Origin: Sphingobacteriales bacterium
GTDB taxonomy: Bacteria; Bacteroidota; Bacteroidia; Chitinophagales; Chitinophagaceae
Assembly: GCA_004144185.1 (NCBI GenBank)
Contig: SEFP01000003.1
Span: 248,001 to 312,000 of the forward strand
Length of the DNA: 64,000 bases
Reading direction: 5' to 3'
This document shows, piece by piece, positions 8,751 to 18,154 of this stretch. The translations under genes were made by a program, and so were the position numbers. Each line of letters starts with the position of its first letter. The stretch's first letter is position 1. The notes beneath the pieces are model-generated. The model did not search any database and was not told where the DNA came from. It saw only the letters and a list, made by a program, of their open reading frames with translations.

Positions 8751-10088
8751 ATGAAACGCCGGAAAATTATTTGGATCGTTATTGCTGCGGTTCTTGCACT
8801 GATCCTCCTGATTGCCATTGGCCGGTCCAAAGGCGACTCCGGCGCCCGCGTAGCTGTCGAAGCGGCCGGGCTGCATACCATCACCGAATCGGTGACGGCC
8901 AACGGTAAAATTTATCCGGAACAGGAAGTCAAGATTTCACCGGAAGTCAGCGGGGAGATTATCGAACTGCGGATCCGGGAAGGCGACAGTGTCAGTGCCG
9001 GCCAGTTGCTGGCGCGGATTAACCCGGCTACGTACAGCAGCGTAGTCAGCCAGGCAGAGGCGTCGGTGATGCAAAGCCGGGCGGGCGTCAACGCCAACCG
9101 GGAACAGGTTGCTCAGGCACGTGCCCAGATGGAACAAGCCCGGAGCACCTATAATCGCAACCAACAGCTGTACCGGGAAAAAGTAATTTCGGCCCAGGAG
9201 TTTGAGCAGGCCGAAGCCAGCTACAAATCGGCCCGGGCTACGTTTGAAGCCGCGCAGGCCTCTGCTTCGGGCGGACAGTTCGGAGTGCAGGGGGCGTCTG
9301 CCAATCTGGCGCAGGCACAGGCCAACCTCCGGAAGACGACTCTTTTTGCGCCGGTTTCCGGAATTATCGCTGCCCTCAATGTAAAACTGGGCGAACGGGT
9401 GGTTGGAACGGCTCAGATGGCCGGTACCGAAATGATGACCATTGCCAATCTGGGCCGGATGGAAGTCCGGGTCGATGTAAGCGAGACCGAAATTGCCAAA
9501 GTAAAAGTGGGCGATTCGGTGCGGGTACAGGCAGATGCCTATCGCGGGCAAACCTTTGGCGGCATCGTTAGCCATGTGAGCGTAAGCAGCAAAACGTCCG
9601 GTGCGCTGGCGGCCTCAACCGATCAGGTTACCAACTACACCGTCCGTATTTTACTGAATCCGCAACCGGCTGTTACCATGTCCGGTACTACAGAAGTTCC
9701 GCACCAGACGGTTGTTTTCAAGCCCGGCATGAGCGCTTCAGTAGACATCCTGACCCGTCAGGAGCGCGAGGTATTGTCGGTACCGGTCAATGCCGTTACA
9801 ACCCGTGACTATCCGGACAGCCTGACTAAAAAACAACCCGCGAAAGGCATCCGGCAAGTGGTATTTGTGCTGGACCGGAAAACCAATACAGTGATTCTCC
9901 GGGATGTCACGACCGGCATTCAGGACAACAACTATTTACAGATTCTTTCCGGTCTCCGGAAAGGCGAAGAAATCGTCATCGCACCGTACAGCGCCATTGC
10001 CCGGACACTTAAAGACGGCGCCCGGATACAGGTGGTAAAGAAAGAAGCACTTTTTGCGGGCGAAACGAAGACAGACGAGACTCCTTAA
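8751..10088 (+). CDS. RND/MacA-type efflux periplasmic adaptor (HlyD family)
   Basis: 445 aa from the ATG at 8751, which directly begins the membrane anchor (KRRKIIWIVIAAVLALILLIAIG); the ORF can be extended to 8673 but that adds an unlikely leader. Domain order is the usual one: inner-membrane anchor (5-25), lipoyl/barrel-sandwich half (about 45-85), long alanine/glutamine-rich helical hairpin (about 85-190), second lipoyl half with a TLFAPVSGIIAALNVKLGE motif, beta-barrel, and membrane-proximal domain ending near GLRKGEEIVIAPYSA. It links an inner-membrane pump to a TolC-like channel. No pump gene is adjacent; a TolC-family gene lies at 26-27.6 kb but in another operon. Confidence 0.88.
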   Translation: MKRRKIIWIVIAAVLALILLIAIGRSKGDSGARVAVEAAGLHTITESVTANGKIYPEQEVKISPEVSGEIIELRIREGDSVSAGQLLARINPATYSSVVSQAEASVMQSRAGVNANREQVAQARAQMEQARSTYNRNQQLYREKVISAQEFEQAEASYKSARATFEAAQASASGGQFGVQGASANLAQAQANLRKTTLFAPVSGIIAALNVKLGERVVGTAQMAGTEMMTIANLGRMEVRVDVSETEIAKVKVGDSVRVQADAYRGQTFGGIVSHVSVSSKTSGALAASTDQVTNYTVRILLNPQPAVTMSGTTEVPHQTVVFKPGMSASVDILTRQEREVLSVPVNAVTTRDYPDSLTKKQPAKGIRQVVFVLDRKTNTVILRDVTTGIQDNNYLQILSGLRKGEEIVIAPYSAIARTLKDGARIQVVKKEALFAGETKTDETP

Positions 10089-10115
10089 TTTTTTCCGGAA
10101 AAACGAAACACAGGT

Positions 10116-11132
10116 ATGGCGCAACTGGGTCGCATTGGTATTATTGGGAACGGCAGTTTCGGAACCGCCCTGGCCAAGATTTTGACGGATAATGGTCACC
10201 AGTTGCAGTGGTGGATGCGCAGTGAGGAGGCCGTACAGTTTTTACAGGAAAAGCATCACAACCCGACCTATCTGTCTTCGGTCCACTTTCAACCTCAGCA
10301 GATTGCACCGACGACCGATCTGAATCAGGTGCTCCGGAACTGCGATACGGTAGTATTTGCAGTGCCTTCGGCCTACTCGGCGGCGGTGTTGCAGAGCGCA
10401 GAAACCTGTCTTTGGAACAACGTGCATTTTATCTCGGCGATCAAAGGCATTTTACCTGGTACCGGCAAGCTGCTCAATGCTTATCTGGCCGACACCTGCA
10501 ACACCGACCCGCAGCAATACGTAGCCATTACTGGTCCCTGCCATGCCGAAGAAGTAGCCCAGGAGCGGCTCAGCTGTCTCACCTTTTCCGGAATGGATGC
10601 CGACCTGACGGAGACGGTTGCCCAAACGTTCGCAACGCCCTACCTGCACACCCGTTTCAATAAAGATGTCTGGGGAGCCCAGTTTGCCGCCGTACTTAAA
10701 AATATTTACGCAGTCGGAGCCGGGATCGCGCATGGCCTCGACTACGGCGACAATTTTATGGCGGTGTATATCACGGCCTGTTTCCGGGAGATGCACAAAT
10801 TCGTCAAAAAGCATTTCCGGAAGCTTCATGAAGAGGAAAAACTGCCCGACTTCCTGACCAGTGCGTATCTGGGCGATTTGCTGGTGACCTGCTATTCGCT
10901 GCACAGCCGCAACCGGGCGTTCGGTATGATGGTAGGCAAAGGCTATAGTGTCAAAGCCGCGCAGATGCAACTGAATATGGTGGCCGAAGGGTATTATGCC
11001 TCTCAGGGCATGATGCAGGTGGCGGATGAAAGTGGCATCAAATTGCCGATTGCCTCCCTGATTTATAAAATCCTCTGGGAAGGATTACCCGCCCGAAAAG
11101 CCTTCCGGAAGCTGGAAGACAAAATCGGGTAA
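10116..11132 (+). CDS. gpsA: NAD(P)H-dependent glycerol-3-phosphate dehydrogenase
   Basis: 338 aa, normal length. Reduces dihydroxyacetone phosphate to sn-glycerol 3-phosphate for phospholipid synthesis in the cytoplasm. The N-terminal Rossmann motif IGIIGNGSFGTALA (residues 7-20) is intact, as are ITGPCHAEEVA and the catalytic-lysine region AAVLKNIYAVGAGIAHGL. Starts 27 bases after the adaptor gene on the same strand and could be read from the same transcript. Convergent with the CDF transporter gene. Confidence 0.95.
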   Translation: MAQLGRIGIIGNGSFGTALAKILTDNGHQLQWWMRSEEAVQFLQEKHHNPTYLSSVHFQPQQIAPTTDLNQVLRNCDTVVFAVPSAYSAAVLQSAETCLWNNVHFISAIKGILPGTGKLLNAYLADTCNTDPQQYVAITGPCHAEEVAQERLSCLTFSGMDADLTETVAQTFATPYLHTRFNKDVWGAQFAAVLKNIYAVGAGIAHGLDYGDNFMAVYITACFREMHKFVKKHFRKLHEEEKLPDFLTSAYLGDLLVTCYSLHSRNRAFGMMVGKGYSVKAAQMQLNMVAEGYYASQGMMQVADESGIKLPIASLIYKILWEGLPARKAFRKLEDKIG

Positions 11133-11138
11133 TACGGG

Positions 11139-12176
11139 TCAGATTTCCGGAAACACGGTATCAGCGCTGCTTTTACCATGCTTGGCATCCTCCCAGACCG
11201 TTTCGATGGTCCAGGGAATCTGTTGGAGAAAGGTTTGCCGCCGAACCGGGCAATCCGGCATGCAACACAGTTTACACTGGTACGGCTGACAGGCGTCAAT
11301 GTGAATGAACAGTTCAGCAGAATCGCCAAAATGCTGTTGCACCACTTTCTCCAGCGCATGAATCTCCGTATCGGCTTGTTGCACCGTGTGGTACCAGGGC
11401 AGCGTCATATGGGCATCCAGATGAACCTTCTCGCCATACTGAACGACCCGCAGATTGTGCAGATCGATCCATTCGGGTTTACGCGACGCCTGTAGGGTTT
11501 GCAGAATGTGCTGTAGCAATGGCAGGTTGGCTTCGTCCATGATGCCGGATAGCGACGTGCGCATCACCCGGTATCCGGTCACCAGAATGACAATGCCAAA
11601 CAGCGCCGCTACAACACTGTCGAGCCAGGCCCAGTGCGTCAGGTAAATCAATCCCAGTCCCACCAGCGCCCCACCTGAGCTGTAGGCGTCGGATAACAAA
11701 TGTTTACCGGCGCTTACCAGTACCAGCGAAGAGCGGTTTTTTCCGACTTTAACGGCGTAAAGCCCGGCAAAAAAGTTGATCAGACCCGTGATAGCAACCA
11801 CTACTATGCCTAAGTCGAGCGAGTGGATGGGTTGGGGTCGCAGCAACTGAATCCCGGCGCTGTACATCACCAAAATCCCGGCTACAAAAATGAGCAGCCC
11901 TTCGATTCCGGACGAAACCAGTTCCGCCTTGGCATGCCCATACGGATGATCCACATCGCGTGGCTTGGCCGCTACATGCAAACTGTAAAGGCCAATGCAG
12001 GACGCGACTACATTCACGGTGCTTTCCAGCGCATCGGTCAGGATCGTGACCGAATGCGTCAGAAACCAGGCGCCCATCTTCCCGGCAAACAGCACCGTTG
12101 CCAGAACGACAATGAGGCGCTGCACCTTGATAACCGAGGTAGGAGCAGATGTGGGTTCCGGAAGTACAGGATTCAA
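11139..12176 (-). CDS. Cation diffusion facilitator (CDF) metal transporter
   Basis: 345 aa. CDF antiporters export divalent metals (Zn, Co, Fe, Mn) across the inner membrane. Six hydrophobic helices fill residues 20-215; the metal-site pattern shows as LTDALEST in helix 2 and HLLSDAYSSGG in helix 5, with DHPYGHAKAE in the loop after helix 3. A cytoplasmic C-terminal domain follows (DLHNLRVVQYGEKVHLDAHM). The end is unusual, with a cysteine cluster ACQPYQCKLCCMPDC followed by about 35 more residues. The start appears to be TTG at 12176; the next methionine falls inside helix 1. Confidence 0.9.
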   Translation of the reverse strand: MNPVLPEPTSAPTSVIKVQRLIVVLATVLFAGKMGAWFLTHSVTILTDALESTVNVVASCIGLYSLHVAAKPRDVDHPYGHAKAELVSSGIEGLLIFVAGILVMYSAGIQLLRPQPIHSLDLGIVVVAITGLINFFAGLYAVKVGKNRSSLVLVSAGKHLLSDAYSSGGALVGLGLIYLTHWAWLDSVVAALFGIVILVTGYRVMRTSLSGIMDEANLPLLQHILQTLQASRKPEWIDLHNLRVVQYGEKVHLDAHMTLPWYHTVQQADTEIHALEKVVQQHFGDSAELFIHIDACQPYQCKLCCMPDCPVRRQTFLQQIPWTIETVWEDAKHGKSSADTVFPEI

Positions 12177-12210
12177 GAGTAGCCGGATTTTACCTTAGTG
12201 AAAATCGCGG

Positions 12211-13140
12211 CTAAAGGTCAGTTGGAATTTCGATCTCGTACACCTTACCGGGTCTGCCGGAAAGCGATTTGCTGCGTAACCACGGATTCTGTTGCTTGAG
12301 AGCTTTGTAGGTCGTGCCGTTGGCAAGCGACCAGTCGGACAGATTGGCGATGGAACTAGAAACGGGAACCTTCCGGACCGGAACTGGTTTGTACGCATCT
12401 TTATCTTCTACGATAAAGCCCATTCCGCGGGCATTGCCGATCAGATGCTTCAGTGCGAGAATCCGGAAAATATAGCGGTTGGTTTCATCCAGAAACAGGA
12501 TGTTGTAGAAGGACGATTGCTGTTGCGAAGTTGCAAACCCGTTATACCCTCCCATTCCGCAGTTGTAGGAAGCAGCAGCAGCGGTCCAGTTACCGAATTT
12601 CTGGTAGGCCTGCCGGAAATACTGACAGGCAGCATCGGTTGATTTAGCGACATCATACCGCTCATCCACATCATTGCTGACTTCCAGTCCGTATTGGGGT
12701 GCGGTGCCGGGCATAAACTGCCAGAAGCCTACCGCGCCGGCCTTGGAGGTTTGGTTCTGCAAATGACTTTCGGCGATGCACAGGTATTTAAAGTCATCCG
12801 GAATCCCGGCTGCTTTCAGCTTCGGTTCGATTACCGGAAACCAGCGGGACGACAATTTCAGGGCATACAGTGTTCCGGTGTGGCTGTAGTAATTGGCAAT
12901 CAGTTCCCGGTCCAGCGCTTCCCGGACATCCCGCCGGTCCAGCGGTACGGCTTCCCCTGCAAAACTCATCTGGGGCGGTATCTGGGGTGCGTACCATTTG
13001 TACTGAAGCCGTCCATCAGGCGCCACCGTAGTCAAACCGTCGCCTTTATCCGGTGAAAAGCCCAGCAACATGGCGGCTCCCAGTCCACCGACCACTCCGG
13101 CCAGTGCAGATACAAACGCAGTCGAATTCCAGTTCTTCAT
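12211..13140 (-). CDS. Lytic murein transglycosylase (MltD/Slt family)
   Basis: 309 aa. Cleaves the MurNAc-GlcNAc bond of peptidoglycan, leaving 1,6-anhydro ends. A single N-terminal hydrophobic segment (9-27) is a signal or anchor. The SLT domain (about 90-250) has the catalytic glutamate E124 in CIAESHL, followed by the family motif AGAVGFWQFMPGTAPQYGL (134-152) and AAAASYNCGMGG. The C-terminal 50 residues (ANLSDWSLANGTTYKALKQQNPWLR) resemble a LysM-like or NGTTYK wall-binding segment. Its products feed the anhydro-sugar route that includes AnmK at 56.6 kb. Confidence 0.9.
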   Translation of the reverse strand: MKNWNSTAFVSALAGVVGGLGAAMLLGFSPDKGDGLTTVAPDGRLQYKWYAPQIPPQMSFAGEAVPLDRRDVREALDRELIANYYSHTGTLYALKLSSRWFPVIEPKLKAAGIPDDFKYLCIAESHLQNQTSKAGAVGFWQFMPGTAPQYGLEVSNDVDERYDVAKSTDAACQYFRQAYQKFGNWTAAAASYNCGMGGYNGFATSQQQSSFYNILFLDETNRYIFRILALKHLIGNARGMGFIVEDKDAYKPVPVRKVPVSSSIANLSDWSLANGTTYKALKQQNPWLRSKSLSGRPGKVYEIEIPTDL

Positions 13141-13180
13141 TCCGTTCTAAGGTACAAAAACAGCGCCAGTTTTAACGCAC

Positions 13181-13212
13181 AAAAAAGCAGCGCTTTTGAG
13201 GCGCTGCTTTTA
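13181..13212 (-). terminator. Rho-independent terminator of the large CHU_C gene
   Basis: An 11-bp perfect stem (13183-13193 with 13201-13211) and 7-base loop, followed on the minus strand by a run of T. It lies just downstream of the gene ending at 13234. Confidence 0.85.
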
Positions 13213-13233
13213 AGATAGTTCCGGAAAAAGAGA

Positions 13234-16200
13234 TTACCGGAGGAGCGTTACTTCACCTTTGTGCTCGTATTCCTGGCCATTGGCACAGCGATATTTTGCA
13301 TAGTAGAAGTACGTACCGGTAGGCTGTTGTTCGCCACCCATAGTACCATCCCATCCGATCAGCGAATTGGCTGTTTCGAATACCACTTTACCCCAGCGGT
13401 TGAATACCCGGAAGGCTGAGATCTGAGGGGTACCATTGGTCACCATCTCAAAGCGGTCATTCTTACCATCGGCATTCGGTGTAAAGGCATTCGGGAAGAA
13501 TACATTACAGCACGGTTGTGTCTGGATCGAAACGCGGTCTTCGCCTTTACAACCAATGTTGTCGGTTACCGTCAGGACAATGTTGGTAGCAGCACCGTCA
13601 TTGGTAGCGACTGCCCAAACGGTCGTTCCGGAACGTTCGTAGCTTCTGAAAGCCGTTGCCGGAGACCAGAGATACGAGTAGCCAGGGCCGAGGTCATTCG
13701 CCTGGAGGCGGATGCTGTCACCGGCACATACGGCACCGGTTGGCTTGTTCAGAATGGTCGCAGCAGGATAGTTGTGTACATTGATTTCTTCGCGGCGGGC
13801 ATACGAGCCACAGTCACGGGATACAGTGTTCACGATTACAGCTTTGATACCAGGAGTTTCCCACTTCACGCCGTAAGGACCCGTATTCTGCGTACCGTAT
13901 ACAACGGTGCCGTCACCGAAATCCCAGTTGTATCCGCTGATGTTAGGCGACAGGGAATCGAGGGTCAGTTCGGTTACTTCACCAATACAGATTTCGCGCT
14001 TGCCATCGATGCGGACATCCGGACGGGAGCGAACTTCGAAGCTTTGCCATACCGGAGAGGAGATACAGCCTTTGTTGTTTACGATCAAACGAACCTGGAA
14101 CGTACCCACCTGATTGAAACGGGCTACAAATGGTCCTTGAGTTCCCTGGCCGCTTACGGGTGTTCCGGCAGGAGACGGAATGAACCAGTTGTACTCAGCA
14201 TCCGGAAGGGCATTACCGTAGTAGATGAAGCTAATGGTATCATCAACACATACAAACTGCTTGCTTGGAACGAACGTGGCATTCGGCGTGTAGTTCACAA
14301 CCACATTGATGTTTGCACGGTCACTTTCACAGCCATTGATCGTCTGGGTTACATAGTAATCCATGGTATCCAGATAACCGGTGTAAGGCAACGGAGCATC
14401 CGGAAGGCCTGTACCACCAGTATCTACATCGTACCACACCAGATTTTGTCCGGTCGCGGTCAGCGGCACAGGAACAGCATACTGACACAAATTAATCGGG
14501 CTTGAAACAACCGGAGGAGCTGGTTTTGGTTTCACCTGAACCTTGATTTCTAGGCGTTCACTTTCGCAACCGCTGATCGTCTGCGTAACGTAGTAGCTGG
14601 TCAGCCCTGGTTGCGAAGTAGACGGAGTCAGCGTTGGAACACCCGTACCACCGGTTTGCGTCGTATAGAATTTCAGGTTGCTACCGGTAGCGGTAAGCGG
14701 TGGCACCACTTCAAACTGGCAATACACCAGATTGGTTGAAGGCGTTGCAGGCACCCCTGGTTGCGGACGGATGATAGCCAGTACCTGCGTACGTGGACGG
14801 CTTGGACACCCATTGGTGTTTTGAGTTACATAGAACCGCTGGGTATCTACCGCACTACCAGGGGTATTCGTAATCGGATTGATTGAGGGCTGGCTGGTTC
14901 CACCGGTTAGCGTGGTATACCATTCCAGATTGACACCCTGTGCTGTCAGCGGATACGAAGGCGTATTCTGACAGTAGAACTGCGTGCTGGCGGTAGGTGC
15001 CGGGGATGGTGGCGTGATGTACGTCCGGATGTTGAATGGAGCGGAGATACAGCCACCTACATTCACCGTTACCGAGTACAGACCGGTATCAGCATAACTC
15101 AGATTAGCACGGGTAGCCGTTGGACCAGTTGCAGTGTAACCATTTGGACCAAACCAGTTGTAAATGCCGGCGGTGTTTGGATTTTGCACCTGCATCGTCA
15201 GCGTACTTCCCAGGCAAAGCGGTTGGTTGTACGTAGCGAATGGTGTTGGCGGTGCAGCCGGTGGTACCAGTGCGACCGGACCCAGGATACTACTGCGGCA
15301 ACCGGTAGTGTTTGTTACTTGAATGCTATCATAAGTGGCTACATTGAGACCGGTGATTGTGTACGTACCGGTTGCAGAAGACGTAATGGTGAATGGCGCT
15401 ACGCGGGTACCATTCCGGCGATACGTCAATGTGAATCCGGAAGAATTCGCCAGATTAGCAAGCTGGATGCTACCATCCGTACCTGTACAGGTAGATGGGT
15501 TGACGACCGTACCGATGGTAGGCGCCGGATTTGGATTCAGGGTTACAACAGTGAACGTAGTGTCTGAGTTCAGATTGTAGGCCCGTACCCGCACTGCAAA
15601 CTGCGCTGTGGTTCCTGTAAAAGGAGTTGCTACCCGGAAGATACCAGTAGTATTAGTAATAGGTGTAGCGATACCAGGACCGGAAAGAAGGAACTGCGGA
15701 CCATTGGTAGCTGGGTTGCTAGAGATCGTACCGGAAATAGCAGTGATTGTTACGGAATCACCTGCGCAGACAGGACCATTATTGGCAACCGTTGGTGCAT
15801 CCGGCTTCCCTGGAATTTCTACCAGATAATCTTCTGTTTCACCCCAAGTATAGTTGTAACAAGGACCATTGGAGGCACTGCCACCTTCTACCAGAATAAA
15901 GCGCATCAGCGTCAGACCAGACAATGCATTTGCAGGCACCGTAAAGTTGCCAAAGAAGTGTGGGCCAGGCTGCGGAGAGCCAGTGGTAGGATACGAGAGG
16001 CTCAACACTTCTTCGCCGACATCCGTAAGCAAACCGTTATGGTTATAATCAATGTACGCTTTCAGATACGTTCCATAGAATGAACCTGCGGTCACCTGCG
16101 TAACAGTTACAGGATAATTATTTCCTCTGGCCAGCTGGATCGGAGGCAATGAACGGAAATTGGTATAGGTCGCATTGTAAGCAGGACTGGTCAACGTGGC

Positions 16201-18024
16201 CGGCGGGATGGCTGGGTTGGCATAGGTACCCACTGTAACCTGCCCGATGTCTTCATCACCGGTACTGCCGGCAGCTGAGTTACAGTAGCAGTTGAAGAAG
16301 GAGTTCAGTCCTACTGTGAAGCAGTTAGAAGCAATCGACTGTCCGGATCCGGAACAGGTAATCACCACCCGGTAAGAGGTAGCAGCAGTAATGCCGGGCG
16401 AAACATAGGTCGTAGCGGTAGCACCAGATATGTTCGTCCAGGGACCGGAACACGACGAAGCCGACTGCCACTGGAAGGTTAACCCACCGGCGCTCTGGCT
16501 ATACCCGTTTGCAGTCAGCGTAAACGGCTGGCTTGGGCACGTGGTTGTGATCCCGGTAATATTTGAAACGGTAGGCGTACCAGTACAAGGAACCAACTCT
16601 ACAATATTAATGTCATCTACAGACATAAAATTGGGAGAAGAAGTCCCTTTCAGCTGAATCCCGAAATAATACACACCGGAAGTTGTGGGCGTAAAATTCT
16701 GTACGTATTCCTGATAGGTTGTATTGGTAATCTGACTCAACTTGCTACCCTGCAGAACGATGCCCGCAGCGGTTTGAGTAGAACTTACGACTGCACGTAA
16801 TGAATCCCAGCCGCTAAACCCATCGGTAATATACCAAAAGGACATTTTGTAAGTGGTACCGGCAGTCAGGCTAAACGCGGGTGTAAACAGATAGCGATCT
16901 GCCGAGGTCCATCTGAATGAAACATATTTATCCCCCCCCGGTGTATGGTTGGTCTGGGACGTAGACTGCGTAGAGATAAATGACTGCACATTGGTCGCCG
17001 ATGCAATAGGCGTGATCGAAGCCATACATACCGGAAGGGTATTGTTGGCCGTAATAGATTCAAACGTCTCAGAGTATGGAAGTGCCGTATTGCCACAAAG
17101 GGTATTGAAACTTCCGGCAGTAGGAGCCGGACAACCGGTTCCGGCCAACGCGCTTACTTCGTATACATAGTTTTTACTGGCTGAAAGGCCAGTCAGGTTT
17201 ACCGTTGTTCCGGTTACAACTGTTGGAGTGGCCCATGTTGCAACGGTAGTCGGGTCGGTATTCCGACGATACCGGACCTGATAGCTCGTTGCACCGGCCA
17301 GTGCAGTCCAGCTCAGCGTTGCAGAACTGGTTGTAATCGCAGATGCAGTTACCGTAGGGCCGTTACAGGAAGCAACCATGTTCACATCATCCACTCCGAT
17401 AGGTGGATTGACCCCTACACTTCCGTCATTGATCCACATAAACGCCAGCCTCCGGGTCGTGGTAGCAGTGGCATTCCCGGCTAAAGATGCCGGAATGGTT
17501 ACGGTATACGTTGTCCAGGAAGGAGTAGATTGAACCGGCACCAGCGACAGTTGCTGATAACCGGTAGGAAGCGTAAGAAATGCAAAAGAAGTTGGCGTTG
17601 GACTACCAGCTGTAGGCGCTGCGCCGGGCGTACCTGTAGACATCAGCACAAAACACTGGTCATAACTATTTTCGCCTCCCTGAATAGCCTTAAACGTCAG
17701 CGTAATATTTGCCTGACCTGCCGGGAGCGTCACATCCTGATACAGATAAACCGTGGAAGAGGATGTATTGGTATAGGTATGCGCATAGGGGGAGGCCGTG
17801 CTGTTACTTACATAAGCAGATTTCAACCCGCTAAAGCCTGCCGTTGCGCCTCCGTCAATAACCCATTTATTGGTCTGGGTTCCGTTGACGAGGTTCCAGG
17901 CAGGAGTGGCATTCTCAAAGTCGCCATTGTTGACACCCGGACCGATTACAGTCGTGACCTGTGCCTGGGTTCCAATCCATGCAGAGGCAACTGTCAGTGC
18001 GGAGAGAAGTAAACGTTTGAACAT
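13234..18024 (-). CDS. Giant multidomain adhesin with CHU_C (T9SS) C-terminal domain
   Basis: 1596 aa secreted surface protein. Signal peptide 1-21 (ends TQAQV). Visible modules: a jelly-roll/MAM-like block (about 25-215), a fibronectin type III domain (about 225-305), a second jelly-roll block (about 315-475), an Ig-like domain, a GEVED domain (about 583-735, with the GDEDIGQV and WGETEDYLVEI motifs), then Ig-like repeats built on a YCQ...PLTATGxNL..Y...GGTG pattern (about 1040-1280), PKD-like domains (about 1300-1480), and a CHU_C domain (FFPNAFTPNADGKNDRF...NRWGKVVF) at the end that targets export by the type IX system. Probable role is adhesion or surface structure; no enzyme motif is visible. 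Confidence 0.9.
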   Translation of the reverse strand: MFKRLLLSALTVASAWIGTQAQVTTVIGPGVNNGDFENATPAWNLVNGTQTNKWVIDGGATAGFSGLKSAYVSNSTASPYAHTYTNTSSSTVYLYQDVTLPAGQANITLTFKAIQGGENSYDQCFVLMSTGTPGAAPTAGSPTPTSFAFLTLPTGYQQLSLVPVQSTPSWTTYTVTIPASLAGNATATTTRRLAFMWINDGSVGVNPPIGVDDVNMVASCNGPTVTASAITTSSATLSWTALAGATSYQVRYRRNTDPTTVATWATPTVVTGTTVNLTGLSASKNYVYEVSALAGTGCPAPTAGSFNTLCGNTALPYSETFESITANNTLPVCMASITPIASATNVQSFISTQSTSQTNHTPGGDKYVSFRWTSADRYLFTPAFSLTAGTTYKMSFWYITDGFSGWDSLRAVVSSTQTAAGIVLQGSKLSQITNTTYQEYVQNFTPTTSGVYYFGIQLKGTSSPNFMSVDDINIVELVPCTGTPTVSNITGITTTCPSQPFTLTANGYSQSAGGLTFQWQSASSCSGPWTNISGATATTYVSPGITAATSYRVVITCSGSGQSIASNCFTVGLNSFFNCYCNSAAGSTGDEDIGQVTVGTYANPAIPPATLTSPAYNATYTNFRSLPPIQLARGNNYPVTVTQVTAGSFYGTYLKAYIDYNHNGLLTDVGEEVLSLSYPTTGSPQPGPHFFGNFTVPANALSGLTLMRFILVEGGSASNGPCYNYTWGETEDYLVEIPGKPDAPTVANNGPVCAGDSVTITAISGTISSNPATNGPQFLLSGPGIATPITNTTGIFRVATPFTGTTAQFAVRVRAYNLNSDTTFTVVTLNPNPAPTIGTVVNPSTCTGTDGSIQLANLANSSGFTLTYRRNGTRVAPFTITSSATGTYTITGLNVATYDSIQVTNTTGCRSSILGPVALVPPAAPPTPFATYNQPLCLGSTLTMQVQNPNTAGIYNWFGPNGYTATGPTATRANLSYADTGLYSVTVNVGGCISAPFNIRTYITPPSPAPTASTQFYCQNTPSYPLTAQGVNLEWYTTLTGGTSQPSINPITNTPGSAVDTQRFYVTQNTNGCPSRPRTQVLAIIRPQPGVPATPSTNLVYCQFEVVPPLTATGSNLKFYTTQTGGTGVPTLTPSTSQPGLTSYYVTQTISGCESERLEIKVQVKPKPAPPVVSSPINLCQYAVPVPLTATGQNLVWYDVDTGGTGLPDAPLPYTGYLDTMDYYVTQTINGCESDRANINVVVNYTPNATFVPSKQFVCVDDTISFIYYGNALPDAEYNWFIPSPAGTPVSGQGTQGPFVARFNQVGTFQVRLIVNNKGCISSPVWQSFEVRSRPDVRIDGKREICIGEVTELTLDSLSPNISGYNWDFGDGTVVYGTQNTGPYGVKWETPGIKAVIVNTVSRDCGSYARREEINVHNYPAATILNKPTGAVCAGDSIRLQANDLGPGYSYLWSPATAFRSYERSGTTVWAVATNDGAATNIVLTVTDNIGCKGEDRVSIQTQPCCNVFFPNAFTPNADGKNDRFEMVTNGTPQISAFRVFNRWGKVVFETANSLIGWDGTMGGEQQPTGTYFYYAKYRCANGQEYEHKGEVTLLR

Positions 18025-18154
18025 AGTTTTCTTCAGAAATATATGCCTGTGTAGGCTTTAACAAAAAGAAAATTCTTTATAGCCGTCTAAGCTAAATCTT
18101 TTCCCTCAAACGGCCAAAAGAACTGTTAATTAATTTTCTACTTAAAAATTCGTG
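18025..18154. other. Intergenic region between two T9SS cargo genes
   Basis: 130 AT-rich bases between two minus-strand genes. No perfect TAnnTTTG box and no strong terminator hairpin are visible. The two genes may be separate units or share a transcript. Confidence 0.4.
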
